Assembly: GCA_013003805.1 (NCBI GenBank)
Contig: JABDII010000493.1
Location: 1-5,015 of the forward strand
DNA from: Gemmatimonadales bacterium
GTDB taxonomy: Bacteria; Gemmatimonadota; Gemmatimonadetes; Gemmatimonadales; GWC2-71-9
Reading direction: 5' to 3'
DNA: 5,015 nt
Under the pieces are notes generated by a model. The model was given only the letters and a program-made list of their open reading frames with translations. It had not been told where the DNA came from and made no database searches. The number at the start of each line of letters is the position of its first letter. The stretch's first letter is position 1. Shown piece by piece: positions 1-4,993 of this stretch. The position numbers were made by a program, and so were the translations under genes.

Positions 1-204
1 CACCAGCCCAACCCCCGTAGCTTGGCGCCAACCATGCCCCTCCTGACTCGCTCTGCCGCTGATATCGGAGACCGCGCTCCCCATTACTGGCGCAATCGAG
101 GCCCGGAAGCGATGCCGGCCAGCCTCCCCGGTGGAGCGCTCACTCAGCGCCCGCGGACCATGATCTCGGCACGTATCGTCTCGGGACGTTCGGCGGCGGA
201 GTGA
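1..204 (+). other. Unrecognised open frame, possible 3' end of an upstream gene
   Basis: This frame is open from the window edge to a TGA at 202-204, two bases before the ATG of the next gene. About 70% of its codons end in G or C, which is compatible with coding. The translation is rich in Arg, Pro and Ala, and I recognise no motif or family in it. If real, it would be the C-terminus of a gene translationally coupled to the hydroxyproline dehydratase. If not, the stretch is simply the leader region of that gene. It also holds a perfect 10-base palindrome, TTGGCGCCAA, at 22-31. I see no convincing promoter. Confidence 0.22.
198..201 (+). promoter_or_regulatory. Ribosome binding site deciding the start at 207
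   Basis: GGAG lies five bases upstream of ATG 207. The alternative GTG at 201 overlaps this GGAG and has no usable Shine-Dalgarno at a proper distance, so the ATG is the better start. Confidence 0.6.
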
Positions 205-206
205 CG

Positions 207-1232
207 ATGTCCGAGTTCGAGTCATCGCCCGACAGTCGGCGGATCACGGCCATCGACGCACACGTCGCCGGAGAGCCCCTGCGAGTGATTACCGGGGGCG
301 TTCCAGAGCCCCTCGGTGGGACGGTACTCGAGCAGCGCCGATTTGCCGCCCAGCACCTCGATCACCTGCGTCGTGCCCTCCTATGGGAGCCCCGCGGCCA
401 TGCGGACATGTATGGTTGCCTGCTCACGCCCCCGACCACCGCCGACGGCGACTTCGGGGTGCTCTTCATGCACAACGACGGGTTCAGCACCATGTGCGGT
501 CATGGCATCATCGGCGTGGTCACGGTCGCGATCGAATGCGGGCTCCGGCCGGTGACGGGGCCCGTGCCGACTCTCCGGATCGATACCCCAGCCGGGCGCG
601 TCGTGGCGAACGCGACCGTCACACGCGGCCTGGTCGAGCAGGTGTCATTCGCTAACGTGCCTTCGTTTCTTCTCGCCTCCGATCTGGACACGGCGGTGCC
701 CGGTCTGGGCACCGTCCGATGTGACATTGCGTTCGGGGGAGCGTTCTATGCCTACGTCGATGCGGCAGCGATTGGACTGGACCTCCAGCCTACCAATGCG
801 GCTCGCATCATCGATCTCGGACGGCGCATCAAGCACGCCGTGGGTGAGACCCACGTGATCCGGCATCCTGCCGGCCACCCGGACCTCAACTTCTTGTACG
901 GCACCATTTTCGTGGGTTCGGCAACGGAGGGGGCCCATAGCCGACATGTCTGTGTGTTCGCCGAGGGCGAGGTCGATCGGAGCCCGACGGGGACCGGTGT
1001 GAGTGGGCGCGTGGCAATCCTGCATGCACGGGGGGAGCTCGGCAGAGGCGAGTGGATCACGATCGAGAGCTTGATCGGAACGCGTTTCGGCGTGCGCGTG
1101 GTTGGGACCACAACGGTCGGAGGACAGCCAGGGGTGATTCCGGAGGTCTCAGGTCGCGCTTGGATCACGGGTCACCACGAGTTCGTGATCCACCCCGACG
1201 ATCCCTTACGTCACGGTTTTCTTGTCCGGTAG
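207..1232 (+). CDS. Trans-3-hydroxy-L-proline dehydratase (proline racemase superfamily)
   Basis: This protein of 341 residues belongs to the proline racemase / hydroxyproline epimerase fold, which has two similar lobes with the active site between them. The first catalytic site is M-C-G-H-G with Cys97. The second is D-R-S-P-T-G-T-G, where Thr261 stands in the place of the second catalytic Cys of true racemases and 4-hydroxyproline epimerases. In characterised members, including human L3HYPDH, this Cys/Thr pair marks dehydration of trans-3-hydroxy-L-proline to 1-pyrroline-2-carboxylate, which a separate reductase turns into proline. The family motif E-P-R-G-H-A-D-M-Y-G lies at residues 61-70. 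Length matches the family (about 340-355). No signal peptide or membrane segment is seen, so it should be cytosolic. No pyrroline-2-carboxylate reductase or transporter gene is visible here, and the only neighbour downstream is convergent. Family is certain; substrate is inferred from the Thr. Confidence 0.9.
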   Translation: MSEFESSPDSRRITAIDAHVAGEPLRVITGGVPEPLGGTVLEQRRFAAQHLDHLRRALLWEPRGHADMYGCLLTPPTTADGDFGVLFMHNDGFSTMCGHGIIGVVTVAIECGLRPVTGPVPTLRIDTPAGRVVANATVTRGLVEQVSFANVPSFLLASDLDTAVPGLGTVRCDIAFGGAFYAYVDAAAIGLDLQPTNAARIIDLGRRIKHAVGETHVIRHPAGHPDLNFLYGTIFVGSATEGAHSRHVCVFAEGEVDRSPTGTGVSGRVAILHARGELGRGEWITIESLIGTRFGVRVVGTTTVGGQPGVIPEVSGRAWITGHHEFVIHPDDPLRHGFLVR

Positions 1233-1270
1233 CTCGGGCCGCGATTTCGACGAACGATTACCGGCCGAGC
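1232..1270. terminator. Imperfect inverted repeat between convergent genes, possible bidirectional terminator
   Basis: GCTCGGGCCG at 1232-1241 pairs with CGGCCGAGC at 1262-1270, with one bulged G and a loop of 20 bases. It spans the 25-base gap between the converging dehydratase and peroxiredoxin-like genes and includes the stop codon and last codons of the latter. No T-run follows on either strand, so intrinsic termination is only a possibility. Confidence 0.3.
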
Positions 1271-1821
1271 ATGGAGGCCAACAGGTCGCCGATCTTGGGA
1301 ATGACCACTCGCCGCTGGAGTGCCTGCCCCTCCAGGGCCTTGAGCGCCGCGAGCACCCTCTCAGGCGGGACCCGGCTGCTCATGCGGTCGACTGATCGTA
1401 CTCGAATCCGTCCGTCGGGCGGGCTCAGCACGAACACGGCCGGCCGCGCGATCCCGCCGTGCTCCCTACGGTTATAGAGATCCCACGCACGCACTACTTC
1501 CCGCTCGGGGTGGCACAGGAGCTCATACGGGAGATGGAGGGTGCGCTTGTGTCGCGCTGAACGCTCGGGCGGGTCCACGGACAGTGCGTAGACATCCGCC
1601 CCCGCCTGCACGAAGTCGTCGTGCCGATCACGATACGCGGCCAACTGCCGCTTACAGAAGGGTCACCAGTGGCCGCGATAGAATAGCAGGATGACGAGCC
1701 GCCCCCGGACAAGGTCATGCAGCCGCCTGGGCTCTCCTCGGGAGTTCACGGTCGTGAAGTCCGGCGCAATTTCCCGAAGCTGGGGGTGGCGGGACGGGCC
1801 CGGTGTCGGAGTGGCGCTCAC
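1258..1821 (-). CDS. Peroxiredoxin-like selenoprotein (AhpC/TSA family) with in-frame UGA for selenocysteine
   Basis: Reading through one in-frame TGA at 1663-1665 as selenocysteine gives 187 residues with a normal AhpC/TSA-type thioredoxin fold. I-A-P-D-F at 18-22 is the family opening, L-V-I-L-L-F-Y-R-G-H-W runs from 42 to 52, then U53-P-F-C56-K-R-Q-L. L-S-V-D at 80-83 and the conserved Arg126 in A-R-P-A-V-F-V-L follow, and a helical tail ends at TAA. Aligned to the peroxiredoxin motif P-x-x-x-T-x-x-C, Cys56 falls on the peroxidatic Cys and Sec53 on the Thr, so the active site is a U-x-x-C redox pair. Homologues with C-P-F-C or C-P-Y-C here are common. GTG 1819-1821 is chosen because GGAG precedes it by six bases. 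It should reduce peroxides or disulfides in the cytosol. The glutaredoxin-like selenoprotein gene lies 49 bases upstream. The alternative, a gene broken by a nonsense mutation, is made unlikely by the hairpin after the TGA and by the neighbour showing the same arrangement. Confidence 0.85.
1637..1651 (-). promoter_or_regulatory. Putative bacterial SECIS apical hairpin of the peroxiredoxin-like gene
   Basis: Counting U of UGA as 1, the mRNA has GCGGC at 15-19, a five-base loop AGUUG, and GCCGC at 25-29, giving a perfect five-pair GC stem. The loop carries a G followed by U, about 18 bases after the UGA, within the range known for SelB-binding SECIS elements. A weak lower stem can be drawn from UGAC (1-4) to bases 37-41, with A38 bulged and one U-G wobble. 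Structure is read by eye, not calculated. Confidence 0.65.
1663..1665 (-). other. UGA codon read as selenocysteine (Sec53 of the peroxiredoxin-like protein)
   Basis: The TGA is flanked in frame by F-Y-R-G-H-W and P-F-C-K-R-Q-L. It occupies the first position of the C-x-x-C motif found in Cys-containing homologues. The frame stays open on both sides from 1821 to 1258, and conserved peroxiredoxin-like sequence continues after the TGA. Confidence 0.85.
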
Positions 1822-1827
1822 CGACGG

Positions 1828-1831
1828 CTCC
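1828..1831 (-). promoter_or_regulatory. Ribosome binding site of the peroxiredoxin-like gene
   Basis: GGAG sits six bases before GTG 1819-1821. The same sequence and spacing occur before the glutaredoxin-like gene, which supports both GTG starts. Confidence 0.6.
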
Positions 1832-1870
1832 GGCCGGACACGATCACGTCTCTTCGCGTAACGGTTTCGT

Positions 1871-2137
1871 TCACTCGCCGATTTCCACCGGGCTCGAATG
1901 GGCACAGCAATCGACGAACTGCGCCAGACGCTCGGGGTTGAACCCGACGATGAAATCCCGACCGTTGGCGATGGTGGGGACCCCCGCTCCACCGGTGAGG
2001 GCTCGCCACTCTCGGAGAAGGGTGACGTCGCGAGTGATGTCGGCCTCGCGATACTCGACACCGTGATCCGTAAGCCAATCCTTGGCTTGTTTGCAGTAGG
2101 GTCAAGTGGGAGTGGTGTAGACGATGAGTGCTGCCAC
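1871..2137 (-). CDS. Glutaredoxin-like selenoprotein with in-frame UGA for selenocysteine
   Basis: Reading the TGA at 2102-2104 as selenocysteine gives a complete 88-residue glutaredoxin/NrdH-like protein. It opens with strand A-A-L-I-V-Y (2-7), then T-T-P-T-U12-P-Y-C15-K-Q-A-K. The thioredoxin-fold cis-proline is G-V-P-T (52-55, Pro54), and a glutathione/substrate-side motif I-V-G-F-N-P-E-R-L follows at 63-71. Homologues carry C-P-Y-C or C-P-W-C where this has U-P-Y-C. A vicinal Cys77-Cys78 near the C-terminus is unusual. GTG 2135-2137 is the start: GGAG lies six bases before it, and a TGA in frame at 2153-2155 limits any longer start. The likely role is cytosolic disulfide reduction, with the peroxiredoxin-like protein encoded 49 bases downstream as a plausible partner. 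Neither half is detectable as a gene if TGA is always taken as a stop. It could instead be a pseudogene, but the hairpin after the TGA argues against that. Confidence 0.85.
2064..2104 (-). promoter_or_regulatory. Putative bacterial SECIS element of the glutaredoxin-like gene
   Basis: Counting U of UGA as 1, bases 17-23 (AAGCCAA) pair perfectly with 27-33 (UUGGCUU) around a GGA loop, so the apical G residues are 21-22 bases after the UGA. The apical hairpin lies at 2072-2088. A lower stem pairs UGA with UCA (39-41) and CC (4-5) with GG (36-37), with A38 bulged, putting the UGA at the base of a roughly 40-base structure as in E. coli fdhF. An apical GG and this spacing fit the bacterial SECIS consensus. 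Structure is drawn by eye. Confidence 0.75.
2102..2104 (-). other. UGA codon read as selenocysteine (Sec12 of the glutaredoxin-like protein)
   Basis: The TGA lies between V-Y-T-T-P-T and P-Y-C-K-Q-A-K-D-W-L, exactly at the N-terminal, nucleophilic position of the glutaredoxin C-x-x-C. The frame then remains open to TGA 1871-1873, which falls at the normal family length and is taken as the true stop. Confidence 0.87.
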
Positions 2138-2143
2138 GGTCGG

Positions 2144-2147
2144 CTCC
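2144..2147 (-). promoter_or_regulatory. Ribosome binding site of the glutaredoxin-like gene
   Basis: GGAG lies six bases before the GTG at 2135-2137 and fixes that start. It lies directly downstream (on the mRNA) of a tandem ACCCCTG repeat. Confidence 0.6.
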
Positions 2148-2160
2148 AGGGGTCAGGGGT
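2147..2160. repeat. Tandem heptamer (CAGGGGT)x2
   Basis: CAGGGGT is repeated twice without a gap at 2147-2160 and is followed by a further GGGGT at 2161-2165. It sits in the leader of the glutaredoxin-like gene, next to its ribosome binding site. It could be an operator half-site array or chance low complexity. Confidence 0.35.
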
Positions 2161-2278
2161 GGGGTCGTGATACGTATATCCGAGCGAGGTCGTCAACGCG
2201 CCAATATAGAGATCCCGGGCGAGTGGGGCCACTGGAGTGGGGAGCGGCGCGGCCGAAACGATATTATGCTGCACGGGT

Positions 2279-2290
2279 TCGCTCGAGCGA
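2279..2290. promoter_or_regulatory. Perfect palindrome upstream of the ABC exporter, possible operator
   Basis: TCGCTCGAGCGA is a perfect 12-base palindrome, 30 bases before the exporter ATG and just downstream of the candidate -10 box TATTAT. That position would suit a repressor site. No specific regulator can be named from it. Confidence 0.3.
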
Positions 2291-2307
2291 TGATACCGTT
2301 TTCGCGT

Positions 2308-2312
2308 AAGGA
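2308..2312 (+). promoter_or_regulatory. Ribosome binding site of the ABC exporter
   Basis: AAGGA lies eight bases upstream of ATG 2321 and supports that start. Confidence 0.55.
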
Positions 2313-2320
2313 AACCGGGT

Positions 2321-4171
2321 ATGGAGGAAGCCAAGAAACGATCCCTGGACCCTGCCGTGGTGTGGCGCGAGGCTCGGGAACTGGTGTGGACGCATCGCCG
2401 GCAGATGGGGATCGGACTGGTCCTGATGATTCTCAATCGCTTGGCGGGCTTGGTCCTGCCGGGCAGCTCCAAGTTCTTAATCGACGACGTGATCGGGCAG
2501 CAGCGCACCGATCTCCTGGTACCGATCGCGGTCGCCGCGGGCGTCGCCACCTTGGTGCAGGCTTCCACGTCGTTCGGGCTGTCTCAAGTCATGAGCATTG
2601 CCGCACAGCGTGCGATCGCGGAGATGCGGAAGCGCGTCCATGCACACGTCTTGCGTCTACCGGTCAGTTACTTCGATGCGACCAAGACCGGCGTGCTCAT
2701 CTCCCGGATCATGAGTGACGCGGAGGGAATCCGGAACCTGGTCGGCACCGGCCTCGTGCAGTTAACCGGCAGCCTCGTGACCGCGCTCATCGCACTCGGA
2801 GTGTTGTTCTATCTCAATTGGCAGCTCACGGCCATTACCTTGCTCATTCTCTCGACATTTGGTGTCGGGATGGCCATCGCATTCACGAAACTCCGGCCTC
2901 TCTTCCGTGAACGGAGTAAGATCAACGCTGAAGTAACGGGCCGGCTCGCCGAATCTCTCGGCGGCGTCCGTCTGGTCAAGACCTATACCGCGGAGCGACG
3001 CGAGCAGTGGGTGTTTGCCCGAGGCGTACATCGCTTGCTCAGAAACATCGCCCGCTCGATTACCGCGGTGTCGGCGGTGTCGGCGTTTGCCACTATCATC
3101 ATCGGCGTCGTGGGGGTACTGCTCCTCGTGGTGGGCGGACGGGCGGTGCTTGCTGGCACGATGTCACTCGGTGATTTCGTGATGTACGTCTTCTTTATTG
3201 GTCTCGTCGCTGCACCGCTGGTGCAAATCGCGTCGGTCGGAACCCAGATCAGTGAAGCGTTTGCCGGCCTCGACCGCATCCGGGAGATTCGTGAATCCGC
3301 CATCGAAGACGAGACGGCCGGCGCGTCGGTGAAGCACGTCGTCGGCGACGTCGCTTTCGACGATGTGAGTTTCGCCTATACCGACGGGCTTCCGGTGCTC
3401 AAGCACGTCTCCTTTCAGGCCCCAGCGGGATCGACCACCGCCCTGGTTGGTCCTAGCGGCTCAGGAAAGAGCACGCTCATCAGCCTGGTCATGGCATTCA
3501 GCCAACCGGACCAGGGTAAGATTCTGGTGGACGGCCGGGACCTGGCAGCCCTCCGGCTTCGGCAGTACCGCTCCCACCTCGGCGTGGTCTTGCAGGACAA
3601 CTTCCTCTTCGACGGCACCATTGTGGAGAACATCCGCTTCTCCAACCCCGGGGCCTCCCTCGCGGAAGTCCGGGCAGCCGCTAGTGTCGCGCACTGTGAT
3701 GAGTTCATCGGGGAGTTTGCCGACGGCTACGACACCGTTGTGGGAGAACGCGGGGTGAAACTCTCCGGCGGGCAACGACAACGGATTGCTATCGCGCGCG
3801 CGATTCTGGCCGATCCGCGCATCCTGATCCTGGACGAGGCGACCTCGAGCCTGGATAGCGAGAGCGAGGCGCTCATTCGCGACGGACTGCAATCACTCCG
3901 CCGCGGCCGGACCACGTTCGTTATTGCCCACCGTCTGTCGACTATCGCGAGTGCCGACCAAATCCTCGTGCTTGAAGAAGGCGAGATTGTGGAGCGAGGG
4001 GCGCAAGAGGATCTCCTCGCGCTGGGCCGACGGTACAAGCAACTCTACGACAAGCAATACGGCTTGGAGCGGGACCGCTTCATCAACCCAGGGGAAGACT
4101 TCACGCCAGAACCAGCTTCCGAAGAGCTCGAACTGCCACCGGTCGAACCGCGACGCGCGACATCGTTATAG
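2321..4171 (+). CDS. ABC exporter half-transporter, fused membrane and ATPase domains (MsbA-like)
   Basis: This 616-residue protein is a complete type IV (MsbA/LmrA-like) ABC exporter subunit. The membrane domain spans about residues 20-310, with hydrophobic segments near 30-48, 64-85, 143-165, 166-190, 253-276 and 285-303. The ATPase domain starts near 342: A-loop Tyr353, Walker A G-P-S-G-S-G-K-S-T at 377-385, Q-loop Gln425, exporter T-x-V-G-E-R-G at 472-478, signature L-S-G-G-Q at 481-485, Walker B I-L-I-L-D at 501-505 followed by catalytic Glu506, D-loop S-L-D at 510-512, and switch His537. All catalytic residues are present, so ATP hydrolysis should be intact. No second half-transporter lies beside it, which favours a homodimer in the inner membrane. 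Cargo cannot be deduced: lipid, lipid A-like glycolipid, drug or peptide are all possible. A Pro/Glu-rich tail (about 588-616) follows the ATPase domain. Its end overlaps the convergent HD-GYP gene by six bases. Confidence 0.95.
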   Translation: MEEAKKRSLDPAVVWREARELVWTHRRQMGIGLVLMILNRLAGLVLPGSSKFLIDDVIGQQRTDLLVPIAVAAGVATLVQASTSFGLSQVMSIAAQRAIAEMRKRVHAHVLRLPVSYFDATKTGVLISRIMSDAEGIRNLVGTGLVQLTGSLVTALIALGVLFYLNWQLTAITLLILSTFGVGMAIAFTKLRPLFRERSKINAEVTGRLAESLGGVRLVKTYTAERREQWVFARGVHRLLRNIARSITAVSAVSAFATIIIGVVGVLLLVVGGRAVLAGTMSLGDFVMYVFFIGLVAAPLVQIASVGTQISEAFAGLDRIREIRESAIEDETAGASVKHVVGDVAFDDVSFAYTDGLPVLKHVSFQAPAGSTTALVGPSGSGKSTLISLVMAFSQPDQGKILVDGRDLAALRLRQYRSHLGVVLQDNFLFDGTIVENIRFSNPGASLAEVRAAASVAHCDEFIGEFADGYDTVVGERGVKLSGGQRQRIAIARAILADPRILILDEATSSLDSESEALIRDGLQSLRRGRTTFVIAHRLSTIASADQILVLEEGEIVERGAQEDLLALGRRYKQLYDKQYGLERDRFINPGEDFTPEPASEELELPPVEPRRATSL

Positions 4172-4993
4172 GGACGAGGCCTCGTCCGGTTGAATCGTGG
4201 GATCCTGGAGCCGGAGGCGCTGCTCAGATCGATCGCGGATCATGATAGTGAACGTGCGAACCAGGTCGGGATCGAATTCAGTTCCCGCCTTTTCCGCGAG
4301 ATACGACAGGGCCTTTTCCGACGGGAGCGCGCCGCGATACGGCCGATCGGTACGGAGCGCGTCGTACACGTCGCACACGTGCACCAGCTTACTGGCGTAG
4401 TGACAATCCCGCTGAAATCGGAGTGACGGGTACCCCCCGCCGTTGAGCATGATGTGGTGCTCGTAGGCGACAACGGCGGCGAGGTCGAGCTCGCCCTCGC
4501 GCTCGAGGATGATCTTCGCCCCCTCCACGGGGTGTGCCTGCATCACCGTGCGTTCTTCGTCGGTGAACTTGCCGGGTTTGACCAGGATTTCCTTGGGAAT
4601 CCGGATTTTTCCGAGGTCATGAAGCAATCCTGCCACCCCGACCGCCCGGATGTGCTCCGAGGCCAAGCTAAGTTCCTCGGCTAGGCCCATCGAGAGGACC
4701 GCGACATTGCTGGAATGGGTTGTGGTGTACTGATCGAATTGTTTCAGCTCGAGGAGGGGGAGCAGGATGGCGCCCTGGCTGTGCATGGCGATCGAGAGCG
4801 AGCGCACCACGGCGTGGGCCTCGCGAAGTGGCAAGTTGCCTGATTGCCGCACCTCCTCATGCATCCACTCGATGGTTTGGACCTCGTCATGGAGCGAGTA
4901 GGCGATGGTGGCAGTAGCCACAGCTTCTGCGGCGGCGTCGGGGTCGGCCCCACGCACCCCCACAGGTCCGTACCGGATGTTGGTGGCGGTCAT
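4166..4993 (-). CDS. HD-GYP domain protein, probable cyclic di-GMP phosphodiesterase
   Basis: This 275-residue protein has an HD-GYP domain over about residues 85-255. HD-GYP enzymes hydrolyse cyclic di-GMP to pGpG or GMP with a di- or tri-iron centre. Visible metal-site and signature residues are His93 (T-T-H-S-S-N-V), the H-D pair 125-126 in L-L-H-D-L-G-K-I, His154 (Q-A-H-P-V-E-G), His179-His180 and G-Y-P at 187-189, then D-V-Y-D-A-L-R-T-D-R-P-Y-R at 208-220. All key residues are present, so activity is likely. The N-terminal 80 residues look helical and match no receiver, PAS or GAF domain I recognise. No membrane segment is seen, so it is probably cytosolic. ATG 4991-4993 has a GAGG eight bases upstream. 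The frame is open past it to the window edge, so a longer N-terminus cannot be excluded. It converges with the ABC exporter, with a six-base overlap of stop codons. Confidence 0.9.
   Translation of the reverse strand: MTATNIRYGPVGVRGADPDAAAEAVATATIAYSLHDEVQTIEWMHEEVRQSGNLPLREAHAVVRSLSIAMHSQGAILLPLLELKQFDQYTTTHSSNVAVLSMGLAEELSLASEHIRAVGVAGLLHDLGKIRIPKEILVKPGKFTDEERTVMQAHPVEGAKIILEREGELDLAAVVAYEHHIMLNGGGYPSLRFQRDCHYASKLVHVCDVYDALRTDRPYRGALPSEKALSYLAEKAGTEFDPDLVRTFTIMIRDRSEQRLRLQDPTIQPDEASSL
4172..4187. terminator. Perfect 16-base palindrome at the convergent gene ends, possible terminator hairpin
   Basis: GGACGAGGCCTCGTCC is perfectly self-complementary and could form a six-pair hairpin with a GGCC loop in either transcript. 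It starts one base after the exporter stop codon and lies within the last codons of the HD-GYP gene. No T-run follows, so if it stops transcription it would do so as a pause or Rho-assisted site, or it may protect the exporter mRNA 3' end. Confidence 0.4.

Larger units (their letters stand above)
2161..2320. promoter_or_regulatory. Divergent intergenic region between the selenoprotein pair and the ABC exporter
   Basis: The promoters of both transcription units should lie here. For the exporter, TATTAT at 2262-2267 is a possible -10 box, with only a poor -35 match upstream. For the selenoprotein genes, TTGACG on the minus strand (2191-2196) resembles a -35 box, but the AT-rich palindrome ATACGTAT at 2170-2177 does not give a well-spaced -10. 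The octamer GAGTGGGG occurs at 2221-2228 and again at 2235-2242. No coding potential is recognised. Confidence 0.35.

Noticed and set aside
645..1168. Long minus-strand ORFs opposite the hydroxyproline dehydratase
   Set aside because: They are high-GC shadow frames without recognisable motifs, antisense to a clearly conserved gene.
1258..1644. 128-residue minus-strand ORF from TTG 1644 as the complete gene
   Set aside because: It begins inside the first helix of a peroxiredoxin-like fold, with no ribosome binding site and without the active site. Conserved sequence continues upstream across the TGA.
1871..1873. A second selenocysteine codon at the end of the glutaredoxin-like gene
   Set aside because: Read-through gives only nine unconserved residues before another TGA, and the family length is already reached.
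1258..2137. UGA reassigned to Trp or Gly genome-wide
   Set aside because: Trp is encoded by TGG throughout, the glutaredoxin-like gene ends at TGA 1871-1873 at normal length, and the two internal TGAs both replace a catalytic Cys rather than Trp or Gly.
1258..2137. Two pseudogenes broken by nonsense mutations
   Set aside because: Both frames are otherwise intact, both stops coincide with the first Cys of C-x-x-C, and both have SECIS-like hairpins. Random decay would not give this pattern.
2261..2266. Minus-strand -10 box TAATAT for the glutaredoxin-like gene
   Set aside because: No -35 match at a suitable distance, and the leader would be more than 110 bases long; not supported enough to list.
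1663..2568. 301-residue minus-strand open frame
   Set aside because: Only its last 52 codons before the TGA (from GTG 1821) resemble a protein family. The rest is antisense to the exporter and out of frame with the glutaredoxin-like gene.
1717..2718. Plus-strand ORFs over the selenoprotein genes and exporter start
   Set aside because: They are composed of low-information Arg/Pro/Ser-rich translations, antisense or out of frame to better-supported genes.
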